Below, piece after piece: positions 52,035 to 60,941 of a stretch of 64,000 nt of DNA. The DNA is from an uncultured beta proteobacterium (GTDB lineage: Bacteria > Pseudomonadota > Gammaproteobacteria > Burkholderiales > Burkholderiaceae_E), in contig CAIZNI010000020.1 in NCBI GenBank assembly GCA_903934295.1, forward strand, positions 248,001 to 312,000, in the 5' to 3' direction. A program made the translations under genes and the position numbers. Numbering within the stretch: the stretch's first letter is position 1; each line of letters opens with the position of its first letter. Under the pieces are notes generated by a model. That model was not told the origin of the DNA, did not search any database, and saw nothing but the letters and a program-made list of their open reading frames with translations.

Positions 52035-53402
52035 ATGTCGCCACCGCCCCGGAAAATCCTGCTCAACGCGTTCAACATGAACTGCGCCGGCCACATCAAC
52101 CACGGCCTGTGGACGCATCCGCGCGACCGCTCGGGCGACTACAACACGCTGGCCTACTGGACCGAGCAGGCCCGAACGCTGGAGCGAGGGCTCTTCGACG
52201 GGCTGTTCATCGCCGACATCGTCGGGGTCTACGATGTCTATCAGGGCAACATCGACGTGACCCTGCGCGAGGCGATCCAGTTGCCGCTGAACGACCCGCT
52301 GCTGCTGGTCTCGGCGATGGCCGCGGTCACGCAGAACCTGGGCTTTGGCGTCACCGTCAACCTCAGCTACGAGCATCCCTACCTGCTGGCGCGCAAATTC
52401 TCGACCCTGGACCACCTCACGCAGGGGCGCATCGGCTGGAACATCGTGACCGGGTATCTGGACAGCGCAGCACGGGCGATGGGGCTGAGCGAACAGCTCC
52501 CCCATGACGCCCGCTATGACCGCGCCGACGAGTTCCTCGAGGTGCTCTACCAGCTCTGGGAAGGCAGCTGGGAGGACACCGCGGTGCTGCGCGACAAGGC
52601 GGCACGGGTATTCGCCGACCCGGGCAAGGTCCATCGGGTGCGCCATGAAGGCGCGCACTACAAGGTCGATGGCTACCACCTGAGCGAGCCCTCGATCCAG
52701 CGCACGCCGGTGCTCTACCAGGCCGGCAGTTCCGGACGGGGACAGCGCTTCGCGGCCCGGCACGCCGAGTGCGTGTTCATCTCCAGCCTGACCAAGGACA
52801 TCGCCCGCAGCACGGTGCGATCGCTGCGTGAGGAAGTGGTGCGTGCCGGACGCCGGGCCGAGGACGTCAAGGTGTTCCTGGGCGCCTCGGTGGTGACCGC
52901 GCGCACCGCCCGCGAGGCCCAGGAAAAGCACGCCGAATACCGCGAGTACGCCAGCCGCGAGGCGGGCCTGGCGCACTTCGCCGCCAGCACCGGGGTCGAC
53001 TATGCGCGCTTCGGGCTGGACGAGCCGATCCGCTACGGCGGCTCGAACGCGATCGAGTCGGCCGCGCGCACCGCCCAGCAGCACCAGTGGACCCGGCGCG
53101 AACTGCTCAGCCAGTTCGACCTGGGCGGGCGCCATCCGGCGATCGTCGGCGACGCCGCCACCGTGGCCGACGAGTTGCAGGGCTGGATCGACGACACCGG
53201 CATCGACGGCTTCAACCTGAGCCGCATCGTCGCGCCCGAGACGCACGCCGACTTCGTCGACTTCGTGGTGCCGGAACTGCAGAACCGCGGCCGCTACAAG
53301 ACCGAGTACCCCGAGGGCAGCCTGCGGCGCAAGCTGTTCGACGAGGCCGACCGGCTGCCGGCGCGCCACGCCGCGAACGCGTTCCGCCGCCAGCCCGGAT
53401 GA
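52035..53402 (+). CDS. LLM-class flavin-dependent monooxygenase (NtaA/DszA type)
   Basis: FMN-dependent enzyme of 455 aa, luciferase-like. The start KILLNAFNMNCAGHINHGLWTHPRD is typical of the NtaA/SnaA/DszA group. Other marks are FDGLFIADIVGVYDVYQGN, LDHLTQGRIGWNIVTGYLDSAARAMGL and VLYQAGSSGRGQRFAARHAE. Such enzymes need a flavin reductase; one candidate lies at 33.7 kb. The substrate (sulfonate, nitrilotriacetate-like or other) is not visible. An alpha/beta hydrolase gene follows after 46 bp. Confidence 0.88.
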   Translation: MSPPPRKILLNAFNMNCAGHINHGLWTHPRDRSGDYNTLAYWTEQARTLERGLFDGLFIADIVGVYDVYQGNIDVTLREAIQLPLNDPLLLVSAMAAVTQNLGFGVTVNLSYEHPYLLARKFSTLDHLTQGRIGWNIVTGYLDSAARAMGLSEQLPHDARYDRADEFLEVLYQLWEGSWEDTAVLRDKAARVFADPGKVHRVRHEGAHYKVDGYHLSEPSIQRTPVLYQAGSSGRGQRFAARHAECVFISSLTKDIARSTVRSLREEVVRAGRRAEDVKVFLGASVVTARTAREAQEKHAEYREYASREAGLAHFAASTGVDYARFGLDEPIRYGGSNAIESAARTAQQHQWTRRELLSQFDLGGRHPAIVGDAATVADELQGWIDDTGIDGFNLSRIVAPETHADFVDFVVPELQNRGRYKTEYPEGSLRRKLFDEADRLPARHAANAFRRQPG

Positions 53403-53448
53403 GCGGCGCAAACCGGCCGGGCGCGCGCGCCCGCCGCCCCGATCGGCG

Positions 53449-54369
53449 ATGAGGCGCGGGGTCATGATCGGGCTGGCCGCCATCGCCCTGACCGCCCTCG
53501 CCGGCTGGCTGTGGACGCCCGACAAGCCGCGCGAGGTGCTGGAGCCGGTCTACGCGGCGGCGCCCAGCCGCTTCATCGAGGTCGAGGGCCTGCGCCTGCA
53601 TGTGCGCGAGTCGGGTCCGCCCGAGGCCCCCGCGCTGATCCTGCTGCATGGCTTCGGGTCCAGCCTGCACACCTGGGAGGCGTGGGCGCAGGGACTGTCG
53701 TCGCGATGGCGGGTGATCCGCCTCGACCTGCCCGGCGCGGGCCTCACCGGTCCCGATCCGACCCGGGACTACCGCGATGAGCGGGCCGAACAGATCCTGC
53801 TGGCGCTGATGGACCGCCTGGGGCTGGCGCGCGCCAGCCTGATCGGACACTCGATGGGCGGGCGGCTGGCCTGGCGATTCGCCGCCGATCATCCCGACCG
53901 GGTGGACCGACTGGTGCTGCTGGCCCCCGATGGATTCGCCAGTCCCGGCTTCGAGTACGGCAAGGCGCCCGAGGTGCCCCTGGTGCTGGGCCTGATGCGC
54001 CATGCGCTGCCGCGCGCCCTGATGCGCCTGAACCTGGCACCCGCCTATGCCGATGAAGGCGCGCTGACCGATGCGCTGGTCGAGCGATACCACGACATGC
54101 TGCTCGCCCCGGGCGTGCGCGGAGCGCTGCTCGATCGCATGAAGCAGGTCAGCCTGCGCGACCCGGTGCCGCTGCTGACCCGCATCCGCGCCCCGACCCT
54201 GCTGGTCTGGGGCGAGCGCGACGCGATGATTCCGATCAGCAATGCGGACGACTACCTGAAGGCGATACCCGGCGCGCGGCTGGTGTCGCTGCCCGGGGTC
54301 GGGCACCTGCCGCAGGAGGAAGGCGCTCAGGCCTCGCTGGCGGCGGTCACGCGCTTCCTGAGCGAGTAA
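53449..54369 (+). CDS. Alpha/beta hydrolase with N-terminal membrane anchor
   Basis: Hydrolase of 306 aa. The N-terminus MIGLAAIALTALAGWLW is a signal anchor. The oxyanion loop is LLHGFGSSLHTWE, the nucleophile elbow GHSMGGRLAWRF, the acid is in WGERDAMIP and the base His in GVGHLPQEEG. It resembles esterases or C-C hydrolases. It runs 46 bp after the monooxygenase and may share its transcript. Confidence 0.87.
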   Translation: MRRGVMIGLAAIALTALAGWLWTPDKPREVLEPVYAAAPSRFIEVEGLRLHVRESGPPEAPALILLHGFGSSLHTWEAWAQGLSSRWRVIRLDLPGAGLTGPDPTRDYRDERAEQILLALMDRLGLARASLIGHSMGGRLAWRFAADHPDRVDRLVLLAPDGFASPGFEYGKAPEVPLVLGLMRHALPRALMRLNLAPAYADEGALTDALVERYHDMLLAPGVRGALLDRMKQVSLRDPVPLLTRIRAPTLLVWGERDAMIPISNADDYLKAIPGARLVSLPGVGHLPQEEGAQASLAAVTRFLSE

Positions 54370-54434
54370 GCGACGCAAGGTCGGCACGCCTGCCCGGTAG
54401 CCTGCGCGACGGCGACTTCAGGGGCGCCACGGAA

Positions 54435-54527
54435 GGCCGCTCAGAGGGCCACTAATTGGGCCACCAATAGGGCCGCCAACAGGGCCGCCAACAGGGCCAC
54501 GCAAAGGGCCGCTCAAAGGCCACACAG
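54435..54527. repeat. 12-bp tandem repeat between convergent genes
   Basis: About seven units of roughly GGGCCGCCAACA run head to tail; 54446-54517 holds six exact 12-bp units that vary by a few bases each, with partial units on both ends. Twelve is a multiple of three, so any frame would read a four-residue repeat. No gene covers it. It lies between the alpha/beta hydrolase and the convergent isochorismatase gene. Confidence 0.85.
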
Positions 54528-54574
54528 GGTCGATCGCGCCGACGCCGGCGCAGAGGATTGATTTGCGCCAAGGC

Positions 54575-55273
54575 TCAAGCGCCGGGGATATCGGCGGCGG
54601 GCAGCGCCGGCAGCGCGACCAGCGGCGCCGCCCAGCCGACGATGCCGCCCTGGGCGACGATCATCTCGATGGTGGCGTCACGGAACTCGGGGAAATAGCT
54701 GGCGGTCGCGTCGGTGACCAGCAGGCAGTCGTAGCCCCGGTCATTGGCTTCGCGCATCGTGGACTGCACGCAGACCTCGGTGGTGACGCCGGCGAAGATC
54801 AGGTGGGTGATGCCCCAGTCGGCCAGCATCCGGCCCAGCGCCGTCCCGTAGAAGGCGCCCTTGCCCGGTTTGGTCAGCACGGTTTCGCCCGCCAGCGGCG
54901 CGAGTTCGGCGATGAAGTCGCTGCCCGGCTCGCCGTCGATGAGGATGCGCCCCATCGGTCCCGGGTCACCGATGCGCAGGCTCGGCAGCCCGCGTTCGCG
55001 CTTGGCCGGCGGACAGTCGGACAGGTCCGGGCGGTGGCATTCCTTGGTGTGGATGATGCGCAGTCCGCCTGCGCGGGCCCAGTCGAGCAGCGCGCGCGCC
55101 GGTCCGACCGCCGCCCGCAGGTGGCTGACGTCATTGCCCAGCGCCTCGCCGAAGCCGCCCGGCTCCAGGAAATCGCGCTGCATGTCGATCATCACCAGCG
55201 CGGTGTGCGCCGCCCGGAAACGAAAGGGACCGGGACGTGCCGGAACGTCGAGGGGGGTGTCGTCGATGCGCAT
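54575..55273 (-). CDS. Cysteine hydrolase (isochorismatase-fold)
   Basis: Amidohydrolase of 232 aa. The catalytic triad is Asp in [13 protein letters not shown], Lys in [13 protein letters not shown], and Cys in [21 protein letters not shown]. This pattern is that of RutB/biuret-hydrolase-like enzymes that cut C-N bonds. It is a distant paralog of the enzyme at 57000-57749. The ATG at 55273 is chosen for the conserved core. It is the last gene of the leftward ABC/hydrolase unit, 13 bp after the ATPase gene. Its substrate may be a second ureide. Confidence 0.85.
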   Translation of the reverse strand: MRIDDTPLDVPARPGPFRFRAAHTALVMIDMQRDFLEPGGFGEALGNDVSHLRAAVGPARALLDWARAGGLRIIHTKECHRPDLSDCPPAKRERGLPSLRIGDPGPMGRILIDGEPGSDFIAELAPLAGETVLTKPGKGAFYGTALGRMLADWGITHLIFAGVTTEVCVQSTMREANDRGYDCLLVTDATASYFPEFRDATIEMIVAQGGIVGWAAPLVALPALPAADIPGA

Positions 55274-55286
55274 GCTGGAAAGCCTG

Positions 55287-56987
55287 TCAGTGAAGGGCCG
55301 GTGCCGCCTCGGCGGGGGTCGTCGCATCGGCATGCCCGCCCATCGCGCGACCGATGCGGTCCCGATCCTCGGACGGGCGGGCGGTGTCGAACCCGATGCG
55401 CCCGCTGTTCAGGACCACCACCCGGTCGGAGAGCGCCAGCAACTCATCGAGGTCCTCGCTCACCAGCAGCACCGCGCAGCCCTCGGCGCGCGCGTCGCGC
55501 AGGCGCTGGTGAATCTCGGCCGACGACTGGAAGTCGAGACCGAAGACCGGATTCATCACGATCAGCAGCCGGGCATCGCGCGAGAGTTCCCGCGAGAGCA
55601 CCGCGCGCTGCACGTTGCCGCCCGAGAGCCGCTCGATCGGTTCGTGCGGCCCCCGGGTCTTGATCCGGTAGGCGGCGATGCCGGCCAGCGCGGCCTCGCG
55701 AAACGCGGCCGGGCGCAGCCAGCCGCCGCTCGACCAGGGCGCGCGGTCGAAGTCGCGCAGGGCCAGGTTGTCGGCCACCGACAAGCCGGGCACGCAGGCA
55801 TTCAACAGCGGCTCCTCCGGCAGCGCCGCGACCCGGTGGCGCCGATAGTCGGCGCGGGTGGCGTTGAAGGATTCGCCGAACACGGTGACCTGCCCGCCCG
55901 CCCGCGCCCGCTGCCCGGTGAGCGCCTGCACCAGTTCGCGCTGACCGTTGCCCGACACGCCGGCGACACCGACGATGCAGCCGGCCGGCACGTCCAGATC
56001 GAGGCCATGGATCGCCGGCAGGCCCAGGTCGTTCTCGACCCGCAGACCGCGGATCGCGAGTACGGTGCCGCCGTGCGCGACGCCAGCGCCCGACGCGACG
56101 CCTGCGCTCGACGCGACGCCTGCGCTCGACGCGGCGGCCTGCGATGCCGACGCGGCGGCATCCGATGCCGACGCGGCCGCACGGTCCTGGGCCTGGCTCA
56201 CCGACTCGGCCATCGCCTGGCCGATCATCAGGGTCGCCAGCTGGCGCGCATCCAGGTCGGCCACCGCGCCGCCACCGGCCAGCGCGCCGCGCCGCAAGAC
56301 GGTGACGTCATCGGCAAACCGCTCGACCTCGCGAAACTTGTGGGTGATGAGCAGCGCCGTCATGCGCCCGCCGTGGGCCAGCGCGCGCACCGCCTCGAGC
56401 AGTTCGTCGGCCTCCTGCGGCGTGAGCACCGAGGTCGGCTCATCGAGGATCAGGAAACGGTTCTCGGCGTACAGCTGCTTGAGCAGTTCGGTCTTCTGCT
56501 TCTCGCCGGCCGACAGGTCGCTGATGCGCGCATCGAGGTCGAGCTTGAACGGCACGGTGTCGAGAAAGGCCGCCAGCGCGCGCCGCTGGGCGCGCCAGTC
56601 GATCAGCGCCGGCAGCCCGCCGCGGGCCAGGCTCAGGTTCTCGGCAACCGTCATCGAGGGCACCAGGGTGAAGTGCTGGTAGACCATGCCGATGCCCAGC
56701 TCGCGCGCCTGCTGGGGCGAGGCGATGCCCACCTCGCGGCCATCGACCACCACGCTGCCGCCGTCGGCCCGATGAAAGCCGACCAGGCACTTGACCAGCG
56801 TCGACTTGCCCGCGCCGTTCTCGCCCAGCAGCGCATGAACCGTGCCGGCGCGCACCGACATCGAGACCTGGTCGAGCGCCACGAAGTCGCCGAAACGTTT
56901 GGTGAGCGCCAGGGTGTCCAGCGCCAGCGCGCGGCGCGCCGGATGCGCCGCCTGCAAGGTCGCACCCGCGATCCGGATCGGCTTCAT
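55287..56987 (-). CDS. ABC transporter ATPase, two nucleotide-binding domains
   Basis: Double-NBD ATPase of 566 aa of the BMP/nucleoside (RbsA-like) class. NBD1 is complete: Walker [11 protein letters not shown]-loop VYQHFTL, signature LSAGEKQK, Walker [10 protein letters not shown] and H-loop THKF. NBD2 has a degenerate Walker A ([10 protein letters not shown]) and signature LSGGNVQRA, with VMNPVFGLD, the usual asymmetry of this class. The linker holds an Ala/Ser/Gly-rich run of residues 278-310. It energises the permeases at 58.9-60.9 kb, even though hydrolase genes are between them. Confidence 0.93.
   Translation of the reverse strand: MKPIRIAGATLQAAHPARRALALDTLALTKRFGDFVALDQVSMSVRAGTVHALLGENGAGKSTLVKCLVGFHRADGGSVVVDGREVGIASPQQARELGIGMVYQHFTLVPSMTVAENLSLARGGLPALIDWRAQRRALAAFLDTVPFKLDLDARISDLSAGEKQKTELLKQLYAENRFLILDEPTSVLTPQEADELLEAVRALAHGGRMTALLITHKFREVERFADDVTVLRRGALAGGGAVADLDARQLATLMIGQAMAESVSQAQDRAAASASDAAASASQAAASSAGVASSAGVASGAGVAHGGTVLAIRGLRVENDLGLPAIHGLDLDVPAGCIVGVAGVSGNGQRELVQALTGQRARAGGQVTVFGESFNATRADYRRHRVAALPEEPLLNACVPGLSVADNLALRDFDRAPWSSGGWLRPAAFREAALAGIAAYRIKTRGPHEPIERLSGGNVQRAVLSRELSRDARLLIVMNPVFGLDFQSSAEIHQRLRDARAEGCAVLLVSEDLDELLALSDRVVVLNSGRIGFDTARPSEDRDRIGRAMGGHADATTPAEAAPALH
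56077..56130. repeat. 18-bp tandem repeat in the ABC ATPase linker
   Basis: Three 18-bp units close to GCGACGCCTGCGCTCGAC at 56077-56130; the last two are identical. Each unit is six codons and encodes a Val-Ala-Ser-Ser/Gly-Ala-Gly-type string between the two ATPase domains. A degenerate continuation runs to about 56180. Confidence 0.85.
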
Positions 56988-56999
56988 GGTGTGTCCTGC

Positions 57000-57749
57000 T
57001 CAGCCGGCCAGCGCGGCCAGGACGGCCTGCGAGTCGGCCACCGCGCCGAAGACGCCACCCTGCATCTTGATCATCTTGACCGCCGCCAGGTGGTTGCCAT
57101 GATCGGTGGCACCGGTGCAGTCCTCGAGCATCAGGCACTCGAAACCGCGGTCGTTGGCCTCGCGCATGGTGGTGTGCACGCAGACATCGGTGGTGATCCC
57201 GGTGAGGATCAGGTTGCGGATGCCGCGGGTGCGCAGGACCAGCTCGAGATCGGTGGCGCAGAACGAGCCCTTGCCGGGCTTGTCGATCACCACCTCGCCG
57301 GGCAGCGGCGCCAGCTCGGGGATGATGTCCCAGCCCGGCTCACCACGCACCAGGATGCGTCCGCACGGACCGGCGTCGCCGATGCCCGCGCCGATGCGCT
57401 GCGAGCGCCAGCGCTTGTTGGCCGGCAGGTCGGACAGGTCGGGGCGATGGCCCTCGCGGGTGTGGATGATGGTGAAGCCCAGCGCGCGCATGCGCGCCAT
57501 GACCCGGGCGATGGGCGCGATCGGGGCCCGGGTGAGCGACAGGTCGTAGCCCATGGTGTCGACATAGCCACCGACGCCGCAGAAATCGGTCTGCATGTCG
57601 ATCACCACCAGCGCGGTGTTGGCCGGCCGGAGGTCGCCGTCGAAGGGCCACGGGTAGGGATCGGCGGCCACGCTCGGCAGGGCGCCGGCTGGCGTCGCGC
57701 CAGCGCTGGCGGCGGTGTGGGAGGAAGACGGCGTGGCGGCAGGGGTCAT
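57000..57749 (-). CDS. biuH: Biuret amidohydrolase-like enzyme
   Basis: Isochorismatase-fold hydrolase, 249 aa. It follows the pattern of the Rhizobium biuret hydrolase BiuH closely: [76 protein letters not shown] and [19 protein letters not shown]. Catalytic Asp, Lys and Cys are in [14 protein letters not shown] and TTDVCV. BiuH turns biuret into allophanate and ammonia. The divergent allophanate hydrolase at 62.4 kb would finish the pathway. The N-terminal 30 residues are Ala/Ser-rich and not conserved. Confidence 0.85.
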   Translation of the reverse strand: MTPAATPSSSHTAASAGATPAGALPSVAADPYPWPFDGDLRPANTALVVIDMQTDFCGVGGYVDTMGYDLSLTRAPIAPIARVMARMRALGFTIIHTREGHRPDLSDLPANKRWRSQRIGAGIGDAGPCGRILVRGEPGWDIIPELAPLPGEVVIDKPGKGSFCATDLELVLRTRGIRNLILTGITTDVCVHTTMREANDRGFECLMLEDCTGATDHGNHLAAVKMIKMQGGVFGAVADSQAVLAALAG

Positions 57750-57824
57750 GTTGGAATCCGGCAGGGCAAGGGCGTTCGGGCGGGGCGCCGTCGCGGCGAC
57801 GGCTCGGTCAGCACGAGGACGCGT

Positions 57825-58850
57825 TCAAAGCGGGCCGTCGGGCCCGGGCAGTCGGTTGTCGGGCGCGTGGTCGCGTTCGGGCGCCGCGAAGCCGCAGGAG
57901 CGGCCGTCGGTGTGCACCACCTCGTCCTCCCAGGGCAGGCGGTAGGTGCCCGCGACCATGTCGCGCATGAAGGTGTAGGGGCAGTCCTGCGCGCCGCCGC
58001 GCACCGCCACATAACCGCGGTGATGGAACTGGTAGATGTTGTTCTCGACACCCCAGTGCCGGCGCGCTTCGCGAACCAGATCAGGCCGCACCTCGCAGGT
58101 AATGATCTCGTCCGGACGATGGCTGCCCATCACCAGCGGCTCGCCGTCGAAGTTCACGAACATGCCCTCGCCCATCGAGTCGAAAGTGCCGTCGCTGCCG
58201 CACATGCACACGCTGGCGGTGACCATCAGGTTCTGGAAGGCGTTGGACTGGTTGGTGATGCGCCAGGTGTGGCGGATCGGCGCGGTGTAGCCGGCAGTGC
58301 GGATCATCACCTCGGCGCCCTTGTAGGCACACTCGCGGGCCATCTCCGGGAACATGCCGTCGTGGCAGATGATGAGCGCGAGCCGCGCGCCGCGCGGGCC
58401 GTCGATGACCGGAATGCCCAGATTGCCGGGCTCCCAGGGCTCCACCGGCACCCAGGGGTGCAGCTTGCGGTAGTAGAGCGCCAGGTTTCCCTGGTCATCG
58501 AAGATCAGACCGCTGTTGTAGGGATTGCCGTTGGGGTTGAACTCCATGATCGAGAAGCAGCCCCAGATCCGGTGCTCGATGCAGGCCGCGCGCAGGGCCG
58601 CGACCTCGGGTCCGTCCATCCGGCACATCAGGGCCGGGTCGGTGTTCATCGACAGGCCGTGCAGCGAATACTCCGGGAAGACCACCAGGTCCATGGCCGG
58701 CGAATTGCGCCGGGCCTTGCCCACCATCTCGACGATGCGCGCGGTCTGGCGCGCGAGGTCTGCCGGCGTGTCCACCACCGGCAATTGCGACTGCACCAGG
58801 CCGATCACCAGCCCGTTGGGCGACTTGTTCAATCCGCCGAGTCCCGACAT
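57825..58850 (-). CDS. Nitrilase-superfamily amidase, formamidase-like
   Basis: Carbon-nitrogen hydrolase of 341 aa. The catalytic Glu-Lys-Cys are in VFPEYSLHGLSM, YYRKLHPWVPVEPW and LIICHDGMFPEMARECAYKGAEV. The start SGLGGLNKSPNGLVIGLVQ and the overall layout match the aliphatic amidase/formamidase (AmiF) branch, which frees ammonia from formamide or short amides. It lies between the permease and BiuH genes, so it is expected to act on the same imported nitrogen compound or on a breakdown product. Confidence 0.85.
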   Translation of the reverse strand: MSGLGGLNKSPNGLVIGLVQSQLPVVDTPADLARQTARIVEMVGKARRNSPAMDLVVFPEYSLHGLSMNTDPALMCRMDGPEVAALRAACIEHRIWGCFSIMEFNPNGNPYNSGLIFDDQGNLALYYRKLHPWVPVEPWEPGNLGIPVIDGPRGARLALIICHDGMFPEMARECAYKGAEVMIRTAGYTAPIRHTWRITNQSNAFQNLMVTASVCMCGSDGTFDSMGEGMFVNFDGEPLVMGSHRPDEIITCEVRPDLVREARRHWGVENNIYQFHHRGYVAVRGGAQDCPYTFMRDMVAGTYRLPWEDEVVHTDGRSCGFAAPERDHAPDNRLPGPDGPL

Positions 58851-58911
58851 CGATTGCTCCGTTGTTGCATTGACAGGAACCGCGCCGCGTCCGGCCCGCA
58901 GGCCGCCCGCG

Positions 58912-59838
58912 TCAACGGGTGAGACTGAGTTCGCCCGGCGCGCCCGCCAGCGAACGGCGCGACGACGAGGTGGCGATCATCACCGCCAGCGTCAGCACAT
59001 AGGGCGCGGCATTCCACAGGTGGTAGCCCTGCTGGATGCCGATGGCCTGCAGTGCCGGGCCGATCGATCCGGCACCCCCGAACAGCAGCGCCGCCCAGAC
59101 GCAGCCCACCGGATGCCAGCGCGCGAAGATCACCAGCGCCACCGCCATCACGCCCTGCCCGCTGGACAGCGCCTCATTCCAGCTGCCGGGGTAGTAGAGC
59201 GACAGGAACGAGCCGCCGACGCCGGCCATGAAACCGCCGGCGGCGGTCGCCCAGGTGCGCACCGCAGTGATCGGAAAACCGAGCGCCCGCGCCGCGTTGG
59301 CGCTGTCGCCCACGGTGCGCAGGATGAGTCCCCACCGGGTGGCGCGCAGCGCCCAGCTGAGCGCGATCGCACAGACGATGCCCACCAGCAGCAGCACGTT
59401 GATCTGAAGCGCCGACGCCAGCGCCGGCGAGTCGCTCCAGCCGCCGAGTTCGATGGCCGGCAGGCGTGGCGCGGTCGGCTGCACATAGTCCTTGCCGAAG
59501 AAGAAGGCGAGCCCCAGGCCGAGCGTCATCAGCGCGATGCCGAAGGCCACATCGTTGACCCGTGGCAGGCTGCAGACCAGTCCGTGCAGCAGACCGAAGA
59601 CGGAACCGAAGAGCCCGGCGGCGAGCACGCCCCACCAGGCCGAACCGCTGTGAAAGGCGACCGCATAACCGCTCATCGCACCGAACACCATCGTGCCTTC
59701 CAGGCCGAGGTTGATGCGACCGGCGCGCTCGGTCAGGGTCTCGCCCAGGCTCACGAACAGGAAGGGCGTGGACACCCGCAACGCGCCGCCCAGCACGGCG
59801 GCGAACACGGTCAGCCAGGCGCTTTCGTCGCCGCTCAT
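58912..59838 (-). CDS. ABC transporter permease (BMP-class), second subunit
   Basis: Membrane protein of 308 aa with about 8-9 helices. FVSLGETLTERAGRINLGLEGTMVFGAMSGY is the signature of the YufQ/NupQ class, and GLILRTVGDSANAARALGFPI is the coupling-helix region. Its start overlaps the stop of the other permease by 4 bp (ATGA). It belongs to the importer with the receptor at 60.9 kb. Confidence 0.92.
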   Translation of the reverse strand: MSGDESAWLTVFAAVLGGALRVSTPFLFVSLGETLTERAGRINLGLEGTMVFGAMSGYAVAFHSGSAWWGVLAAGLFGSVFGLLHGLVCSLPRVNDVAFGIALMTLGLGLAFFFGKDYVQPTAPRLPAIELGGWSDSPALASALQINVLLLVGIVCAIALSWALRATRWGLILRTVGDSANAARALGFPITAVRTWATAAGGFMAGVGGSFLSLYYPGSWNEALSSGQGVMAVALVIFARWHPVGCVWAALLFGGAGSIGPALQAIGIQQGYHLWNAAPYVLTLAVMIATSSSRRSLAGAPGELSLTR

Positions 59839-60911
59839 GGCTGACTCGCCGGGGCAGGCCCACGGGTGCGCAGGCCCAGGGGACGCAAGCGCCAGTTGAT
59901 GCGTCCGTAGAGCGCCTCGCTCGCCAGGATCGAGACGAACAGCAGGCCTTGCAGCACCTGGGTGGTGGCATCGGGCAGATCCAGGCGGCGCTGCAGCAGG
60001 CTGCCGGCGGCCGCGATGCCGCCCAGCAGGATCGCCACCGGCACCGCGGCCAGCGGTTGCTGGCGCGCGATGAAGGCGACCAGGATGCCGGTGTAGCCAT
60101 AGCCGGCCAGCAGCGACGCGTTGGCCGCCCCGTGCACCGCCAGCACCTCGATTGCACCGGCCAGGCCGGCACAGGCGCCGCCGAGCGCGCAGGCGGCGAC
60201 CAGCAACGAGGCCACCGGCAGACCGACCAGTCGGGCCGCGCGCAGGTTGCCGCCGGCCACGCGCATCGCGAAGCCCAGCGAGGTTCGGGAAACGAAGATC
60301 TGGGCGAGCAGGGCCGCGACCACGCCGATCGCCAGCCCCCAGTGCAATTCGGTGCCCGGCATGGCGCTCATCAGCAGCGCCTCCGGGATCGGTGCGGTCG
60401 ACGGCTTGTTCAGGCTGGCCGGATCGCGAAGCGGGCCATCGACCAGGTGATTGAAGACCGCGATCGCGATGTACGACAGCAGCAGGCTGGCGATGGTTTC
60501 ATTCATGCCGCGCCAGGTGCGCAAGGCACCGGCCATGGCATTGACCAGCGCGCCGGCCAGCATGGCGGCGACGCAGGCCAGGAGGATGAGCAGGGGCGCC
60601 GACGCACCGGCCCGGGCCAGCGCAAGCGCCGCGCTGGCGCCGGCCAGGCCGCCGATGGCCAGCGCGCCCTCGCCGCCGATCATCACCAGACCGACCTGCG
60701 CCGGAATGGCGACCGCCAGACCGGTCAGGATGAGCGGCGCGGCGCGCAGCAGCGTGTTCTGCCAGGCGAAGCTGCTGGCAAACGCGCCCTCGACGATCAC
60801 GCCGAGCACTTCGAGCGGGTCATGCCCGATCGCCAGCACGAAGCCGCCGAACAGCAGCAGACCGCCGGCGATCGCAATCAACGCGATCCCCAGGGGCTCG
60901 AATCCACGCAT
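59835..60911 (-). CDS. ABC transporter permease (BMP-class), first subunit
   Basis: Membrane protein of about 358 aa. LVMIGGEGALAIGGLAGA and NETIASLLLSYIAIAVFNHLVDGPLRDP are the YufP/NupP signature; RVAGGNLRAARLVGLPV is the coupling region. The ATG at 60911 is taken; a GTG three codons upstream is possible. It starts 31 bp after the receptor gene stop, so receptor, two permeases, and the downstream hydrolases likely share one transcript. Confidence 0.92.
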   Translation of the reverse strand: MRGFEPLGIALIAIAGGLLLFGGFVLAIGHDPLEVLGVIVEGAFASSFAWQNTLLRAAPLILTGLAVAIPAQVGLVMIGGEGALAIGGLAGASAALALARAGASAPLLILLACVAAMLAGALVNAMAGALRTWRGMNETIASLLLSYIAIAVFNHLVDGPLRDPASLNKPSTAPIPEALLMSAMPGTELHWGLAIGVVAALLAQIFVSRTSLGFAMRVAGGNLRAARLVGLPVASLLVAACALGGACAGLAGAIEVLAVHGAANASLLAGYGYTGILVAFIARQQPLAAVPVAILLGGIAAAGSLLQRRLDLPDATTQVLQGLLFVSILASEALYGRINWRLRPLGLRTRGPAPASQP

Positions 60912-60941
60912 GGCCACCACCCGCCCTCCGGTTTGCGTTCG

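Noticed and set aside
57000-57749. Nicotinamidase (PncA) or isochorismatase proper
   Set aside because: The fold and triad are shared, but the surrounding motifs ([28 protein letters not shown]) fit biuret hydrolase much better, as does the neighbouring allophanate hydrolase.
54861-58922. Open frame of 1353 codons on the plus strand
   Set aside because: It lies antisense to four clear genes (ABC ATPase, BiuH, nitrilase, isochorismatase). Long shadow frames are expected at this GC content; the translation is Arg/His/Gly-rich with no domain.
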